Of a stretch of 64,000 nt of DNA, positions 37,076-49,226 are shown piece after piece; the stretch's first letter is position 1, and each line of letters begins with the position of its first letter. Location: NCBI RefSeq assembly GCF_025766255.1, contig NW_026516803.1, positions 1 through 64,000 on the forward strand. Direction: 5' to 3'. Below the pieces are notes generated by a model. The model saw nothing but the letters and a program-made list of their open reading frames with translations. It had not been told where the DNA came from and did no database searches. The translations under genes were made by a program, and so were the position numbers. The stretch is from Zychaea mexicana (lineage: Eukaryota; Mucoromycota; Mucoromycetes; Mucorales; Lichtheimiaceae).

Positions 37076-37797
37076 CGCACTACAAACAAATCATATTCAC
37101 ATACACACAACACAACACAACACAACACAACACATCATACCACACCACAAACACGCGGAACCACATTATTGGGATAATAACAACGGAAAGAGAAACAGGG
37201 AGAGAGGCGTTCTGGGAGTAAATCAGTCTTCCTTTAACAAAGAAAGTAAAAGGGAGAATTCACGAGTTTTTCCTGCAAAAATCCTAAAAAAAAGGCCTAT
37301 CGTTATCATCTTTGTATATATAAGTATAACTATACGTATAAATATGCAAGCAGCACAGTCTCTCTCTCTTTCTGTCATCCCTCTTTTCTTTCTTTCTTTC
37401 TTACTCTCTATCTTTTCTGACCTGTCATTCTGTATCGCGCTTAACCCTTTTTTCTTTTTACTTTCATTTTATTTGTCATCGCACATATACTTTCTAAGGA
37501 GTAAGAAGCGGGTGTGTAATCATCACTTGTTGCCTGAATGACTCTAAGCAGGAGAAGGATATAGAGAGTGAGGTACACGCAAACTTTAAACCATTTGTTT
37601 GTTCTCTTCTCATACATGCATGCATACCGGGCACATACAATAAGAGAGAGCTCACAGACACTTTTGCTTTTCTCTCTTTCTAACGAATATAACGGGGGGG
37701 TTGGGGTTGGGGTGCTGTCCTTATATAATAGCCACACAATCCCACAATCTTTTGTTCGAGTAGCTTCTCTTCTTTTCCCTCTAGAATAGTTCACAAC
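37076..37797. other. intergenic region
   Basis: It includes the 3' end of the SSK1-like gene with CACAA pentamer repeats (about 37107-37133) and the leader of the next gene. Pyrimidine-rich blocks surround 37360-37420. No gene is supported. Confidence 0.5.
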
Positions 37798-38670
37798 ATG
37801 CCACCACACACAAACACGACAACCGAATTGGCCCGTTTTCTGTCTACTACTGGACCTGAGCAGTTTGTCTTACCGAATAACAACAACAGCAGCAGCAACA
37901 GTCATACCGCCATCAAATCTACAGCGCCGTTCTTTCGTCTGCGCTCTTCGACCAAGAGCAAAAAGAACAAAAAGCATACGGCAGAGCCTGTTCCAATTGT
38001 CACGACTGCTCCTTCTTCGAACATTTCTTCTTCATCGGCACGTTCTTCCTACCGTCGTCAGCACAAACAGCAACACCACTATCACCATCACAACAACAGT
38101 CACCATAACAACTATCAATATCAGCAACATAAAAAGCATATTCCGTTACCTGTTTACGTCCCACCCCAGCCCAAGCCCTTATCATCGCCAGCACCTACGA
38201 CAGTTGAGACAACAGCACCCTTTTCGACAAGTCCTTCAACCTCATCCATTCCTACGTTTCCCAAACCACCGTCATCTATTGCGTTGCCCACACCCGTCTC
38301 AGAAGAGCTACCAGCATCTACTCCTCAACAGCAACAACGGTCATGTTCTCCTCCATCTATCACAAAATCAGCAGGAGACGAATGTCCACACTGCTGTCGT
38401 CGCGTTCCATCAAAGAAGCCACGAAGAATATCCTGTCCGCCTGCCATTCATTATACACCTCGTACAACTGCTACTGCTAGCTCTACTACAGATAATTCGA
38501 CAAGCGACCAACGAACGGGTGGCGGTTTGACAAGTCAAGAAGCGCAAACATTATTGCAGATGATTGAAAAGCTACAGCATCAGCTTGTTCAAGAACAAGC
38601 ATCCAGACAAGCGTTAGAAAAGACTTTGCGTGCTTGTGATAGCAGTAGTGGCAGTAGTTATAAAGTATAA
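37798..38670 (+). CDS. Low-complexity protein with C-terminal coiled coil, function unknown
   Basis: A single intronless frame of 290 residues begins at an ATG in good context (CACAACATGCC). The sequence is rich in Ser, Thr, Pro, Gln, His and Asn, with a His/Asn/Gln block (residues about 92-120). A small Cys cluster (DECPHCCRRVPSKKP, about residue 198) could bind metal but is incomplete. The last 45 residues form a heptad-like helix (EAQTLLQMIEKLQHQLVQEQ) suggesting dimerisation. No family is recognised. The intact long frame and clean start support a real gene. Confidence 0.62.
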   Translation: MPPHTNTTTELARFLSTTGPEQFVLPNNNNSSSNSHTAIKSTAPFFRLRSSTKSKKNKKHTAEPVPIVTTAPSSNISSSSARSSYRRQHKQQHHYHHHNNSHHNNYQYQQHKKHIPLPVYVPPQPKPLSSPAPTTVETTAPFSTSPSTSSIPTFPKPPSSIALPTPVSEELPASTPQQQQRSCSPPSITKSAGDECPHCCRRVPSKKPRRISCPPAIHYTPRTTATASSTTDNSTSDQRTGGGLTSQEAQTLLQMIEKLQHQLVQEQASRQALEKTLRACDSSSGSSYKV

Positions 38671-41220
38671 TCTTACTTGCTGACTTTTATTCTATCCTAT
38701 CTGGTTTTTTTTTTCGATACTATTTCCTCAGCTTACCTGACTCACCACTTACACCACCCATGATACACACACGCAGAGAGAGAGTATAAAGAGAGAGCAC
38801 TACCTCCTCATCCCGCCCTCTCTCTCCCACTTCCCGTTCCCTTAACTACCCACCTTCTTCTTATCGACATACACAGCAAAGAAGAACGTCATTTTGTAAA
38901 CAAAAATCCCCTTTTCTTATTGGGATGGTTTGATAACAATAAAAAAACACGAGTATCTCTGTTTTCTTAAACACTGCACCACCTTTTACATTCCATGTCA
39001 CTCTAACGCTCTATTTCCTTACTACCTAAATACTATCATTTCCTCCTTTTCATGTCTCTTGGCTGAGCAGTTTTGTTTCAACTACATTGTAGTCTGTTAT
39101 TATACAAAGAGTTGCACCGTCGAGGGATGTGCACAACTTTCTGCTATACTTTCTTACTGGTTGTACAGTATATTTATGAGGTAGCCTACTTTTTGTAGAT
39201 CAACAAACTGCTTTTCTTATTAACAACAAAAAGTTGGTTTTATCATGACAGCAACTGTAACCATTTAGTAGCAAGACGTGTGTGTCACACAAAGAAAATG
39301 TAACAATAAAAGTTGCTGTCAAACAGGTTAACAATATACTTTCATACTATATACACAGGCAAAGGAAACTGTAGAATGTAGGTAATACATACATCGGGTC
39401 ACCTCCTGGTTCCCTTCATCAATCTCCTTATTTTCTCCTCGTTTATCATTTTTCAACACTATAAGTGTACCACATATTTGGTGTATATTCGTAGTAATAT
39501 CATACTGTACAATGATGCCATCCTAGGGAGGGTAAGTCATAATACAGTACTACACTGCTTTACAATTTGGGATTGTACAAACAAAGCCACCGCCCTCTAC
39601 AAATCAGACCTTTTGCATGAAAATGGATGGAGGAGAAGAGGAGAACAAAATGTATAGGAGGATCTGTCTCCACATATATTAATGCGAACATAAACATGGC
39701 GTCACAAAAGGTAAATGCAAAAAAAAAACAACAAATGGGAACCCTCCTTGTTGTCGCCATTGCTAACAAACGTCTAATGTATGCTACATATCTTTTGTTT
39801 TCCCTTAAATAATAATAACACACGTCTAATGTCAATCATTTCTAAAAGCGACTAGAAAGTTGTGTATAATGTTAGGAACTGTTTATGTGTTTATGAGAAG
39901 GAAAGCCCACATACACAGTATTACTTGGTATCATTTTACCTAAATTTACATCGTGTATAAAAAACTTACTGCTACCGTCACTTCTTGGTATATACTGTTG
40001 ATAATGATATACTGTGCTTTTCACAGATTGTCGGTACAGTATTATACAAAATTCTTTTCAAGTAACTTTTTTTATTGTCTGCTTTTCTCTTATGATAAGA
40101 AAGATATTTGTAAAGGAGCAAAACGAGCCAAAGACATGACATGCGACGATCATCGTCTATGCTATATAACTACTGTATACTCCCTCTGAAAAATTACCGG
40201 TTGCATGTTAGTCTTTAACGCATGTCACCATAGATTTGTGTAAAAGATCGTAAATCGTCACTGTAAACAATACATTCTTCACAAGTATTATGTATTCCCC
40301 TTCCCTCCCTCTCCCTCCTCTTTCTCAACTTCAGAGGGAGATTCATCTCTAAATGCGTACATAATACTACTAGATATTAATCAAAAAAATGTAATATATC
40401 ATACATTATCATACACATGGACGTTATTCTTCTTCTCTCTTAGCCCGATTAACAAGCTATCAAGAAGGGGGAGCCATCTGGAAAATGACATACTCTGCCT
40501 GAACTTGGTTAGATGCATCAAATCAAGGGCAATGATTAAGCTTATGGTATCGATTGCTTAAAAGCTAACGATGTATCTCTCACAGTTATGCACTCTCCGG
40601 TTGGTGCTGTATCGTGAGACCCACTTCAATCCTTCATCCTCTTTCAAGATATCCCACATTGTCATATGGCGGCCGAAGAACCTTTATACTAGTCCGCATT
40701 GATATACATGGTATGTAGGAATTATTGACAATGTACCTCGTCCACTGTAGTCTTGCTATGATAGCTACATTAAATTCATAATTACATACCATTTTTATAT
40801 GCGTAAGCTCTACTCAAACACTCAAGAACAAAACAATCTAACCTCTTTTTGTCCTGTAATGATGCCTGATGGTGAACCATTTTATATACATAGTCTATTT
40901 TTGAGTCTATCTAGTAATAACTAGCTTATTAAAACTATTAGCAGGGTATCATATGTAATAATAAAAGTAGCCTTTGCAGTTCTAATTCATGTACTACTGT
41001 ACACATTAACCGGGAGAAACAGGAGCAGAGGTTACTGCGTCCCTACAGGTCCACCCGACGATATGGGATCCACGCTGCGCGTATCTAAAAAAATTCCATA
41101 AATGTACTTTCAAAATTTGTATACAAGAATGTTGTTGAGATCCTTCTAATCGTTCTTGCTGAATGCATATGGTCACATACATAAAACAATCATACTTACA
41201 AGCTTACACTAAAGTCTTTA
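38671..41220. other. 2.5-kb AT-rich intergenic region
   Basis: No coding frame is convincing. Short frames of up to about 90 codons have unstructured, low-quality sequence. Both neighbouring genes end here (convergent orientation), so only 3' regions are expected; the length is unusually large for that. Confidence 0.45.
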
Positions 41221-43208
41221 CTACTGATTTGCGCTTGTTGGTCCCTTGACTAAGATGCGTCCTGGATAAGGCACCTCGGTACGCCAACCATCGCGTTTTA
41301 GTAGCTTGAGTGCACTCGGTAACAGCTTCGACTCTCCATATTGAGAGTGTTTACCGACACCCGTTACGATTTTGAGTGGTTTTATACCACGTCGACCTAG
41401 TTTAAAAATTTCATAAGTTTCAAGATTTGTTTTTTTTTTTTTTGCTTTGGCTGCTGGAAGTAGTGATTGGTACCTATTTGCATCTGGCTTCGTGACCACC
41501 ACTGATTTACAGCTTCTTTGAGAAGAACTTGGGCTTCGGCAACGGTAAGACCGTGTAAATCCACCAGGTGATCATCCTGTTCCCGTATCCTGTGAAGAAA
41601 CAATTTTTTTTAGAATCTACTCACCTACATCATACTTCAATATCTTTTTTACCTCTGGTCTCGTACAAGAGCCCGTGCAGCCCTCAAATTCCAGTTCTTC
41701 GCCCGATCATCCAATTGCCGAGCCTAGGATCAAGTTTGAGATTTGAATCAGCATTGCATTTTCTTCCAACTTACAAAAGATCATTCTATGTCCAATTTTT
41801 TTCTTTACCTCATTAGAATAATAGAAAGCTATTCCTCCTTCTCCAGGCCCTTTGTTTTTCGTTCTTCGATAAGCTTCTGCTGCTTTACGGAAAAGAGCAT
41901 TGCGATGCGTGATCAGCTCTATTGCATTATCGCGACACGTTTCCGGATCGTCCTCTTTGTAAGTTTCGACATTGTCGATCAAGAGATACTCTGGAACAGC
42001 AGGCAAATCAGTGGTGGCCGTGGTGTCAGACTTTTGTATGCGAAGCAAGGCCATTCTTTCCGCCAGCTCTTGTTGATGTCGATCAAAAGTGAGGGCAAAA
42101 TCGCACGCCGTCTGTGTCATTTTTTCGACAGTAGGTTTTGCCGCAGCACCATCATCCGAGCTGTTTGCAGAAGCAACAATAACACCGGTAACGATCCGAT
42201 GGATCTCTTCTGGCGATCGGTCCATGATGATAGCCTTGACAGCATCTTTCACTTGATCCATTTCGCTCATAACGGCCCAAGGAAGCACTGGCTTTAATCT
42301 TGGATTTTTTCGCATAAGCTGTCTTACAGATGCTATCACATTTCCATGACATTGTTTCACACAGCCGAGAATTATTATTCGGGAGGCAGCTGGGAATGCC
42401 TTGTGTATGTCATCCACTTGTCCATCATATTGGCTCCAAGCATTCGTTGTAGGTAGCGCCGTCAACCCGTTCTCTTGGTCATTCAACATCGACGAGGACG
42501 ACGCAAGTGGAAGTTTTCCAGTAGACCAAATGACACCCTTATCCTTCTTCTCGGCCTTTTTCTTTGCCCTTCTCTTTTCCATTCGATCGAGTCGAAGAGC
42601 CGTTTGATACGATAGTTCGTCGTCCTCTCCGTTGGAACTGTTGGTGCTGTTTTCCGACATTAATGCAACATCCGATTCGAGATAAGCGTCGTTTAGTAGT
42701 ATATCCGTCGCACTTCCGACATTATTATCTTGTTCTTCTAGCGTTTGGAGAAGCGCTGCACGACTCACTGCAGGGAAGCACACCATCAAAAAGTCGAGGT
42801 TCTGCTGCACATCCCCATCATCGCTACTACAGTTGCTATTGTCAATGGACGTCGATTTGGAGTCTTCTCGTTCGTCAGTGCAAGCTGCTGCTGCTACTGC
42901 TTGAACTTGTTCGATTTCAAGAGCTTTATCTGCTTCACGTGCAAGCTCTGTCAATATTGGTACACAGGTATCGTACTGTTGACCGTCGTTCCAAATTGCT
43001 TCGATTAACGTCGGATCGAGCGGTGGACAAAAGCGTTGCTTTTTTTAGATTCATTTGTTTATTAATTGACAGGTCTTATACATGTGAGAGGCAGAGCAAG
43101 TCGTTTGATGAAGCATACCATCAGCTCATCTTTGCCATTGGGCGATTTTTGCGTTTTATATCTTGATCGCGCAGATGATCCATACTGATTGTCTTGAAGT
43201 CTTCCCAT
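41221..43208 (-). CDS. CUE / DUF1771 / Smr domain protein
   Basis: Five minus-strand exons (43119-43208, 41809-43038, 41653-41723, 41474-41589, 41221-41396) encode 560 residues. Two CUE-like ubiquitin-binding helices are seen: LDFLMVCFPAVSRAALLQTL and VDDIHKAFPAASRIIILGCV. The DUF1771 helical region follows (LFRKAAEAYRRTKNKGPGEG, then IAFYYSNEARQLDDRAKNWN). The Smr domain has its DLHGLTVAEAQVLL start and the IVTGVGKHSQYGESKLLP loop. This architecture matches the Cue2/N4BP2 type; in yeast Cue2 the Smr domain is the endonuclease that cleaves mRNA at stalled ribosomes during no-go decay. The DxH motif (DLHG) needed for cleavage is present. Exon 2 is entered through an AAG acceptor. The start in exon 1 is the best in-frame ATG but is not certain. 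Confidence 0.83.
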
Positions 43209-44233
43209 GGCAACTGTCGCTACTTTAGTTAAAAACGCGCTGGGCGGCGTTGGTTTTGTACGTTGAATAAGAGGCGTTGTTCATTGGTTAAAACTTGATG
43301 AGACAATTGATAGAACCAATTGACGGAAACTGGGATGCAACTTATCAATATCAAAGGTCGATTAATATCACAGATGTCTCTGATAGCAGTTCTTTATGCT
43401 GCTGCCGCCATAATAATAGTTTGCAGTATGTACTTCATCATGCTAATATCGTCAAAGCGCTCCTGTTGGTAAAAATGTGTCTCATCCGATTAATTTTTAT
43501 CAGAAAAATTGCATATGATACCCTTCACATTTTATCAAGTATTCGTGCGATATATCACAAAAAGTGACATCAACCAATACAGTATATGATTCTATTTTTC
43601 GTCTCTCCCATTCTTGCTGTTTGTTTGATGCAGCATCGCATCATACATACCACAGAATAAATGGAAGTAAAAGTATACTTGGCTATTCATTTCTTGTATT
43701 GATCATGATTATACAGCACAACAGAAGCTATGACACATTAGAGTAACAGCACATATTATGTACCATCAGAATTTCGTTCTTCCTATTGTTGGTACCATAA
43801 GAGTGGCAAACCAAGATTACTTCTTGTAGAATGTATAAGCTCTGTATATCATATTAATGTGGTAGCATGCTACATGAAACAGCCGTGAATATAGGCAACA
43901 GTACTATGCAGAAAATGCAAGTAATTCATGTTCATTAATATTTGGGGTATGATACAGTATCCGTAGTAGCCAGCAAGATCTTATTGATACCGAATAGTAG
44001 TACGTACATATAATTGGAACAGTGGTAATGGTGCTCACAAGATGCGGCGAGAAGCATCGTCTTTCTAGGAGCATGAGTATCTGAAGCTTCGATGTTCCAT
44101 TGATTTACTGCCAGATTGCTGATGGAAAATGGAAACATCCTCTCAAGAAGACAATTAGCATAGTAGTAGTAGTAGAGGTGCATGGTTATATGTTATCCGC
44201 AAAAAAAATAAGAAAAAGCCCATCACATTTGTT
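43209..44233. other. intergenic region
   Basis: A 90-codon plus-strand frame (from ATG at 43298) has no recognisable features. The rest is AT-rich and lies between the start of the CUE/Smr gene and the stop of the Snu23-like gene. Confidence 0.4.
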
Positions 44234-45180
44234 TTATTCAGCCTTGGATGATCCAAATCCAGAAAATCCCATCAGTTTAGCCATTTCATCTTCCTTTTCT
44301 GCATCGTCTTCTTCTCCTTCTCCCTGTCGTGACGATGATGATGGTTCTTTTGCATGCTTTTTCTTTTTGGCTTCCTTCTTTTGCCGTTTCCGTTCTTTTC
44401 GTTGTTGTCGTTCTTCTTCCTCCTTTTGTTTTAATGCAGCCACTCGAGAATCCAAATCTACATACAAAATCATGTTCCATTAGTTCACATCACCTATTTT
44501 CCTACGTAATAAACAGATAACACACAGTCTCTCTCTTACCATATTCCTCTTCTTCAGGCGCTTCCTTTTTCCGTTTCAGCAAGGCCAAACGGTCCTTCAC
44601 AGAGTCAACAGATGCTCGCTCAACCTTTAACTGCACGCCCACGGCCTGTTGATCTGAAATAGATATAAAAATGTCAACAACAAGAATCTGTCGTCGCGCA
44701 ATCAAAAGAATAAAAACTTACGCTTCCGGCCATTGATATGATCTAAATAATTAACGCTGTCTTTCACCACAATATTACATGCTTTACAATAAAAGCCTGG
44801 CTGCCTTGACGCTTCACCCGTGGCACCTCCTTGAACCACTTGAATTTTGCCCAGATTGGCATCCAACTGTATCTTGTTTTCACGCATCTTCATCAGTTCC
44901 TTGGGTTGTTGATCGTCCTGTTCATTTTTAGGCTTTATTGCTGGTAATCCTCGTCGTTTTCGGTCTTCGTTCTTTTCATTCAAACGATCTCGTTCTTCTC
45001 GAGCGCGTGCGCGCTCTGCATATTCGGATCGATCCCATTTACGTCGGAAATCAGTATCGCCCTGTTTTACATGAAGAAATGAGTTTGATTAAATTCTATT
45101 TGAGATCAATGTGATTAAAACAACAAAATTGTATCAATGTTAAAAGTGCTTACTGCTTTGCCAGCACCGTATGCGCTCAT
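44234..45180 (-). CDS. SNU23: U4/U6.U5 tri-snRNP zinc-finger protein (Snu23/ZMAT2-like)
   Basis: Four minus-strand exons (45154-45180, 44722-45061, 44540-44653, 44234-44457) encode 234 residues. The N-terminus (DFRRKWDRSEYAERA) and the matrin/U1-type C2H2 finger (FYCKACNIVVKDSVNYLDHI, then NGRKH) are diagnostic for Snu23/ZMAT2. The C-terminus is a charged Lys/Glu helix and ends in a MAKLMGFSGFGSSK motif shared by the family. The protein is part of the spliceosomal B complex. The finger is split by an intron between Lys and His (AAG C|AT). The first exon codes only nine residues. Confidence 0.9.
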
Positions 45181-45240
45181 TGTATAAAGGTATATATGTA
45201 TTGTGTTTTGGAAGAAAGAAATGTATGCTTGTGCTGGTTT

Positions 45241-47576
45241 TCAAAACCACAGGTCTGGAGGAATAAAATGATTGGCGCTGTTGTCTGGGCGAGAAGAAGA
45301 AGAGGATGAAGGAGTGCGGGGAGCGCTCGTAGTACGTGGAGGTACAGAAAATGGAGTTAACTGTGGCAGAGGATGAGGATATGCGTGATAAAAGTAGCTG
45401 CTATGTTGTGGGTACTGGTGATGATTGTGATATGAGCTGTTATAATGATCTGACGCTATTGTAGCTTTCCGTTTTTTTCGAGGCTTATGTAGTTCGTCTT
45501 CAATTTCGTTATCATTGGTGGAGGTAGTTATGGTGGCCTCTGCTTCGTTGCGCAGCTGCGGACTGATCTCCTTTTGACGCAATTTCTTGTCGAGTCCAGT
45601 AAACGTTTTCAATTTGTCTCCCTGGGTCTCCAGTCGAGACTCGTGCTTTCTAAGCAGCTTTTCTTCGTTCTCGGATAATGCCTTTCGAAACTCGCTGTAG
45701 GAAACATGGTCTGTTCATAATGACGATGCTTCAGTTAAGCAAACTTTCTTGTGCATAGCATCAAACAGTTTTATGTTTCTTACCAGGTAGCGCCATCAAA
45801 TGAACTCCTTTCTCTTCTAGCATAGTCAAAAAGCCTTCATCGTCTGGGCCAAGCAGGTTGACAGCAATGCCTGATGTTCCTGTAGAAGATGTCAAAGGAT
45901 AAGCACGCGTTCATTGTACAACATACTTGGAATCTGCATTATCCACATCACGGTAACCCTTAACTTAAAACTTACCAAATCGACCAGTCCGACCCACACG
46001 ATGCATGTACGTATCAGCTTCGCGTGGATAATCAATATTGATTACCAAATTGACTCGATCGATATCAATGCCGCGAGCGATCTTAAAAAAGAATCACGAC
46101 TCTTATGAGAAATTTCGCGTAACACAGTACATCGAAAAGGATCAGCATCTTACAAGGTCACTGCATACGAGAACTCGTAATTTGAATTCTCGCATCTTCT
46201 CCATCACACTAATTCGTTGAACTTGCGTCAAACTACCGCTAATATGCCCTGACATCCATCCTTCTTGGGTTAACCATTTGGACAATTCTACAGCTCTTAT
46301 GAAGATATAACGACGCGTTTCTTTTTTCAGTTACCCGTTACTATTTTTTTGCTTCCTCTTTCATCAGATCAATCTTTTACCTTGGTGCACTGTTGACGAA
46401 AACCATGCACTGATAAAATGGGATTTTGCTCAGTAGTTCAGCCGTCGTCTCAAACTTTGCCTTGTACATTTTGAGTCGCTTCTTGTATTCACTATCGTTC
46501 ATTTCTATGCTTGCATCGTCCAGCGTAATCTTTTTATAGTACTGCTGTACTTCTATACGTCGCATGGAGGATGGTAAATAAGCAATCAACCCTATCTGTG
46601 CTTATGATATGTTTAGATTTACCTTCTAGTTCCGGAACATCTGTAGTAAGCCGTACAATTTGTGGTTCATACATGAGACTTTGGAACGTTTCGAGTAGCT
46701 CTTCGGTGAAAGTTGCAGAAAATGCTAGTGTCTGTTTCTTTTTTGGAAGTTTACCATGGATGTACCTGAAAAGTTCAAAGGGAACATGGGGTGGAAATTT
46801 CAGTTGCTGTTGTTATTCTTTCCCCTAACTCGCTCTTATTAATGGAAAAAAAAAGACATACTGGACTTGCTGTCCGAAGACGTCTGACATGAGTTTGTCT
46901 GCCTCATCCATGACGAAAAGCTTGATATCATTTGTGTTCAAGGAGTTGCTATGCAGTAATGCCATCAATCGACCTATACATACGCACATGCAAGGATGAT
47001 CAGAAATAAGTCTTTTTAACATACGGCTATATAGAACACCTAATAAATTAATCTTTTCTTTTTACCTGGTGTGCCAACAACAATTTGACAGTTTTTTAAC
47101 CGCTTGACGTCAGTGTGAGTTGCTATGCCTCCTATAAACGCTTCACAATGGACACCAGGTGTATATTTGGCCAGGTTCCGAACAACGTCTCGTATCTGTA
47201 TGGCTATTTCGCGTGTTGGCGCCACCATAAGAACCTTTTAAGCATATGTATAGCGAGAGTTAGATATGTACACGATCTTTCCACATTCCGTGAACGCAAG
47301 CAAACAGAAACACATTGTGTCTTTTACTTGAGGAGTTTTGATATCCGTTTGAATAGCTTCCAGACTAATGACACCAAACACGACCGTTTTTCCAGTACCG
47401 GATTTCGCTTGTGCAATAAGATCAACACCGAGTCGACCGAGCGGAATGGCTTGTAGTTGAATAGGTGACGGGCGGGCGTACCCTGCCTGCTCAAGGCCTT
47501 TCAGCAATTGTTTGTTTTGTACAAGGGCTTCGAAATCAACGTCTTCATTGATCTGGACATCGCGCGATCGATTCAT
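45241..47576 (-). CDS. DEAD-box RNA helicase, DDX20 (Gemin3)-like
   Basis: Nine minus-strand exons (47328-47576, 47066-47234, 46862-46973, 46623-46765, 46381-46552, 46154-46295, 45976-46081, 45784-45879, 45241-45710) encode 552 residues. All helicase motifs are intact: Q-motif region [12 protein letters not shown], Walker A AKSGTGKT (57-64), PTREIA, IGG, VGTPGR, DEAD at about 162-165, [13 protein letters not shown] and [10 protein letters not shown]. Sequence around the first motifs ([23 protein letters not shown]) is closest to DDX20, the SMN-complex helicase Gemin3. The last 160 residues are charged, then Tyr/His/Pro/Ser-rich, and do not match the vertebrate tail. Three acceptors are AAG. 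It lies head-to-tail upstream of the Snu23-like gene (stop to start 60 bases) and divergent from the Bud20-like gene. Confidence 0.88.
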
Positions 47577-47936
47577 ATAGAGTGCTTTAAGAGAGGAGGG
47601 GAAAAAAAGGTGCTATATCCCCGCGCATAATTTTCTTTCAGGCAATAAGTATTCGAAAGAAGATAGTCCATACGCCTGCCATACAGTTTTCATTGTATTG
47701 TTCCATGGTATCCATCCTTCAAGGCTACTTTTTGTGATTTACTATACAAAGTATATGCAATAGCCATAGTATGTTGAATACTTTGCAAGTGATACGAACC
47801 ATCAAAAAAGTTATGCCACCCAAAACAGCCAGATTTCAATATGATTGGTGAATTTGAGAGCTGTGTTTCTGCAACCTTTTGTTCCCGAAAACTTTTTTGT
47901 TCAGTAACACCCTTTTTATTTGAATTCCAACACAAA
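47577..47936. promoter_or_regulatory. divergent intergenic promoter region
   Basis: These 360 bases lie between the start codons of the DDX20-like gene (leftward) and the Bud20-like gene (rightward). No strong TATA element is seen on either side. Confidence 0.5.
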
Positions 47937-48536
47937 ATGGGCCGGTACGTTTAGGCGAGAAAATAAAAAAGTGAAGCAGGATTTGAATCTAATCAAAAAC
48001 AAATGTAGCTTACGACGATCACGAACACATCACGGCATTCGAGACATATACCGCAAATACCGAACTCGTAACTATGCTCGTGATCTCGACCAGATCCATG
48101 ACGATATCAAGCCGGAGAATGTCGACAAGTACAAAAACCAGGCGTTAGATCCAGATAAGCCAGGTCTTGGTCAGAACTACTGCGTCGAGTGCGCGTAAGT
48201 GTGATACTCTTAGAATCAAAAAAAGTGTGTTTAATATATATTTATTTGGGTGTTGTATAGTCGTCACTTTATCAATCCAGATGCACTTAAAGAACATGTC
48301 CGTGGGAAGACACACAAGAAGCGAGTCAAGTTGCTAAAGGAAGAACCTTATACGCAGGCAGAGGTAATACATTTGTCCTTATATGTGGATCAATTTGATG
48401 GAAAGGGGAGAACTCATTGACATGTCTTTTATTTTTGGTGTAGGCTGATGCCGCAGCAGGATTGGGCAAGGCTGATAACGGCAAGCGAGGAGGTCGTTCA
48501 TTGGCATCCGGGGACGTTGACATGGAAGATCAGTAG
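47937..48536 (+). CDS. BUD20: C2H2 zinc-finger ribosome-biogenesis factor (Bud20/ZNF593-like)
   Basis: Four exons (47937-47944, 48009-48194, 48261-48363, 48444-48536) encode 129 residues. The first coding exon is only eight bases (Met-Gly and part of Arg); joining it restores the family start MGRLRRSRTHHG. The conserved region RDLDQIHDDIKPEN, the sequence DPDKPGLGQNYC and the finger YCVECARHFINPDALKEHVR ending in KTHKKR are all present, followed by LLKEEPYTQAEA. Bud20 shuttles with pre-60S particles and helps their nuclear export. The tail is acidic and Gly-rich. Confidence 0.9.
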
Positions 48537-48561
48537 ACACCGTATCTTCAACGGGTGCCGT

Positions 48562-48592
<31 letters not shown>

Positions 48593-49226
48593 AGCCAACA
48601 TATAAACATCATTATTATGCAACATCCATCTTTCTTCATCTCTCTATTTCTTTCACACACATACATCTTCATCACAGACGAACCCAACCCCTTATGTCTG
48701 CTATTGTCCATTTTAACATTCATCTAGTTTTTTATACAGCACGATATAATACATTTGCGAGGATTCTATTTCATCATGCACGATCCAGGAGGGTGGGGGT
48801 GGATAAAGGATAGAAGCGTTCCCTTTATGGCAACACTGCAAGCCTATAGTGTGCAGATGGGTTTGGGTGAACTAAGTGATTCACAAAGGGAGAACACGCT
48901 GAGCGAGAGAGGAAGAAGAAAGAGACACGCAGGAAGGACAGTTCCATCCAAGCAAAGGGGAGCAAGCACACAAGAGAGCAAAAGACGACGAATCCAGTTC
49001 CTTGGATGGATGAGCAAGTGCATATGAGATGCGTCTGTTTTACGTTGAAGTTGTTCTCCTTAACGCTTTTGCCTCCCATATTTCCTCTCTCTCTCTCTCT
49101 CTCTTTCTTTTATCTTTTCGTTCTTTCTTTCTCTCTTTCCCTGCCCCCTCGTCTTCTTCTCCAGCCTTTTCTTTTATTTTTATTAACCTGGTTATACAAT
49201 CCGCACACGACATTGAATAAAAGGGA
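48537..49226. other. intergenic region
   Basis: It contains an AGC run just after the Bud20-like stop (48561-48590) and CT-rich tracts (49083-49150) before the next gene. Open frames here are short and low-complexity; none is supported. Confidence 0.5.

Noticed and set aside
37441..37809. 122-codon minus frame
   Set aside because: Overlaps the start of a better supported plus-strand gene and has no recognisable features.
40560..40660. Similarity between 14340-14375 and 40620-40655 (CACTTCAA-TCCTTCATC)
   Set aside because: Short and imperfect; could be chance, no wider alignment seen by eye.
43298..43567. 90-codon plus frame (MRQLIEPIDGNWDATYQYQ)
   Set aside because: Begins plausibly but turns into poor-quality sequence with no family match; not enough support.
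48755..49027. Plus frame rich in Arg/Lys/Gln after the Bud20-like gene
   Set aside because: Purine-rich simple sequence in a 3' flank; no homology.
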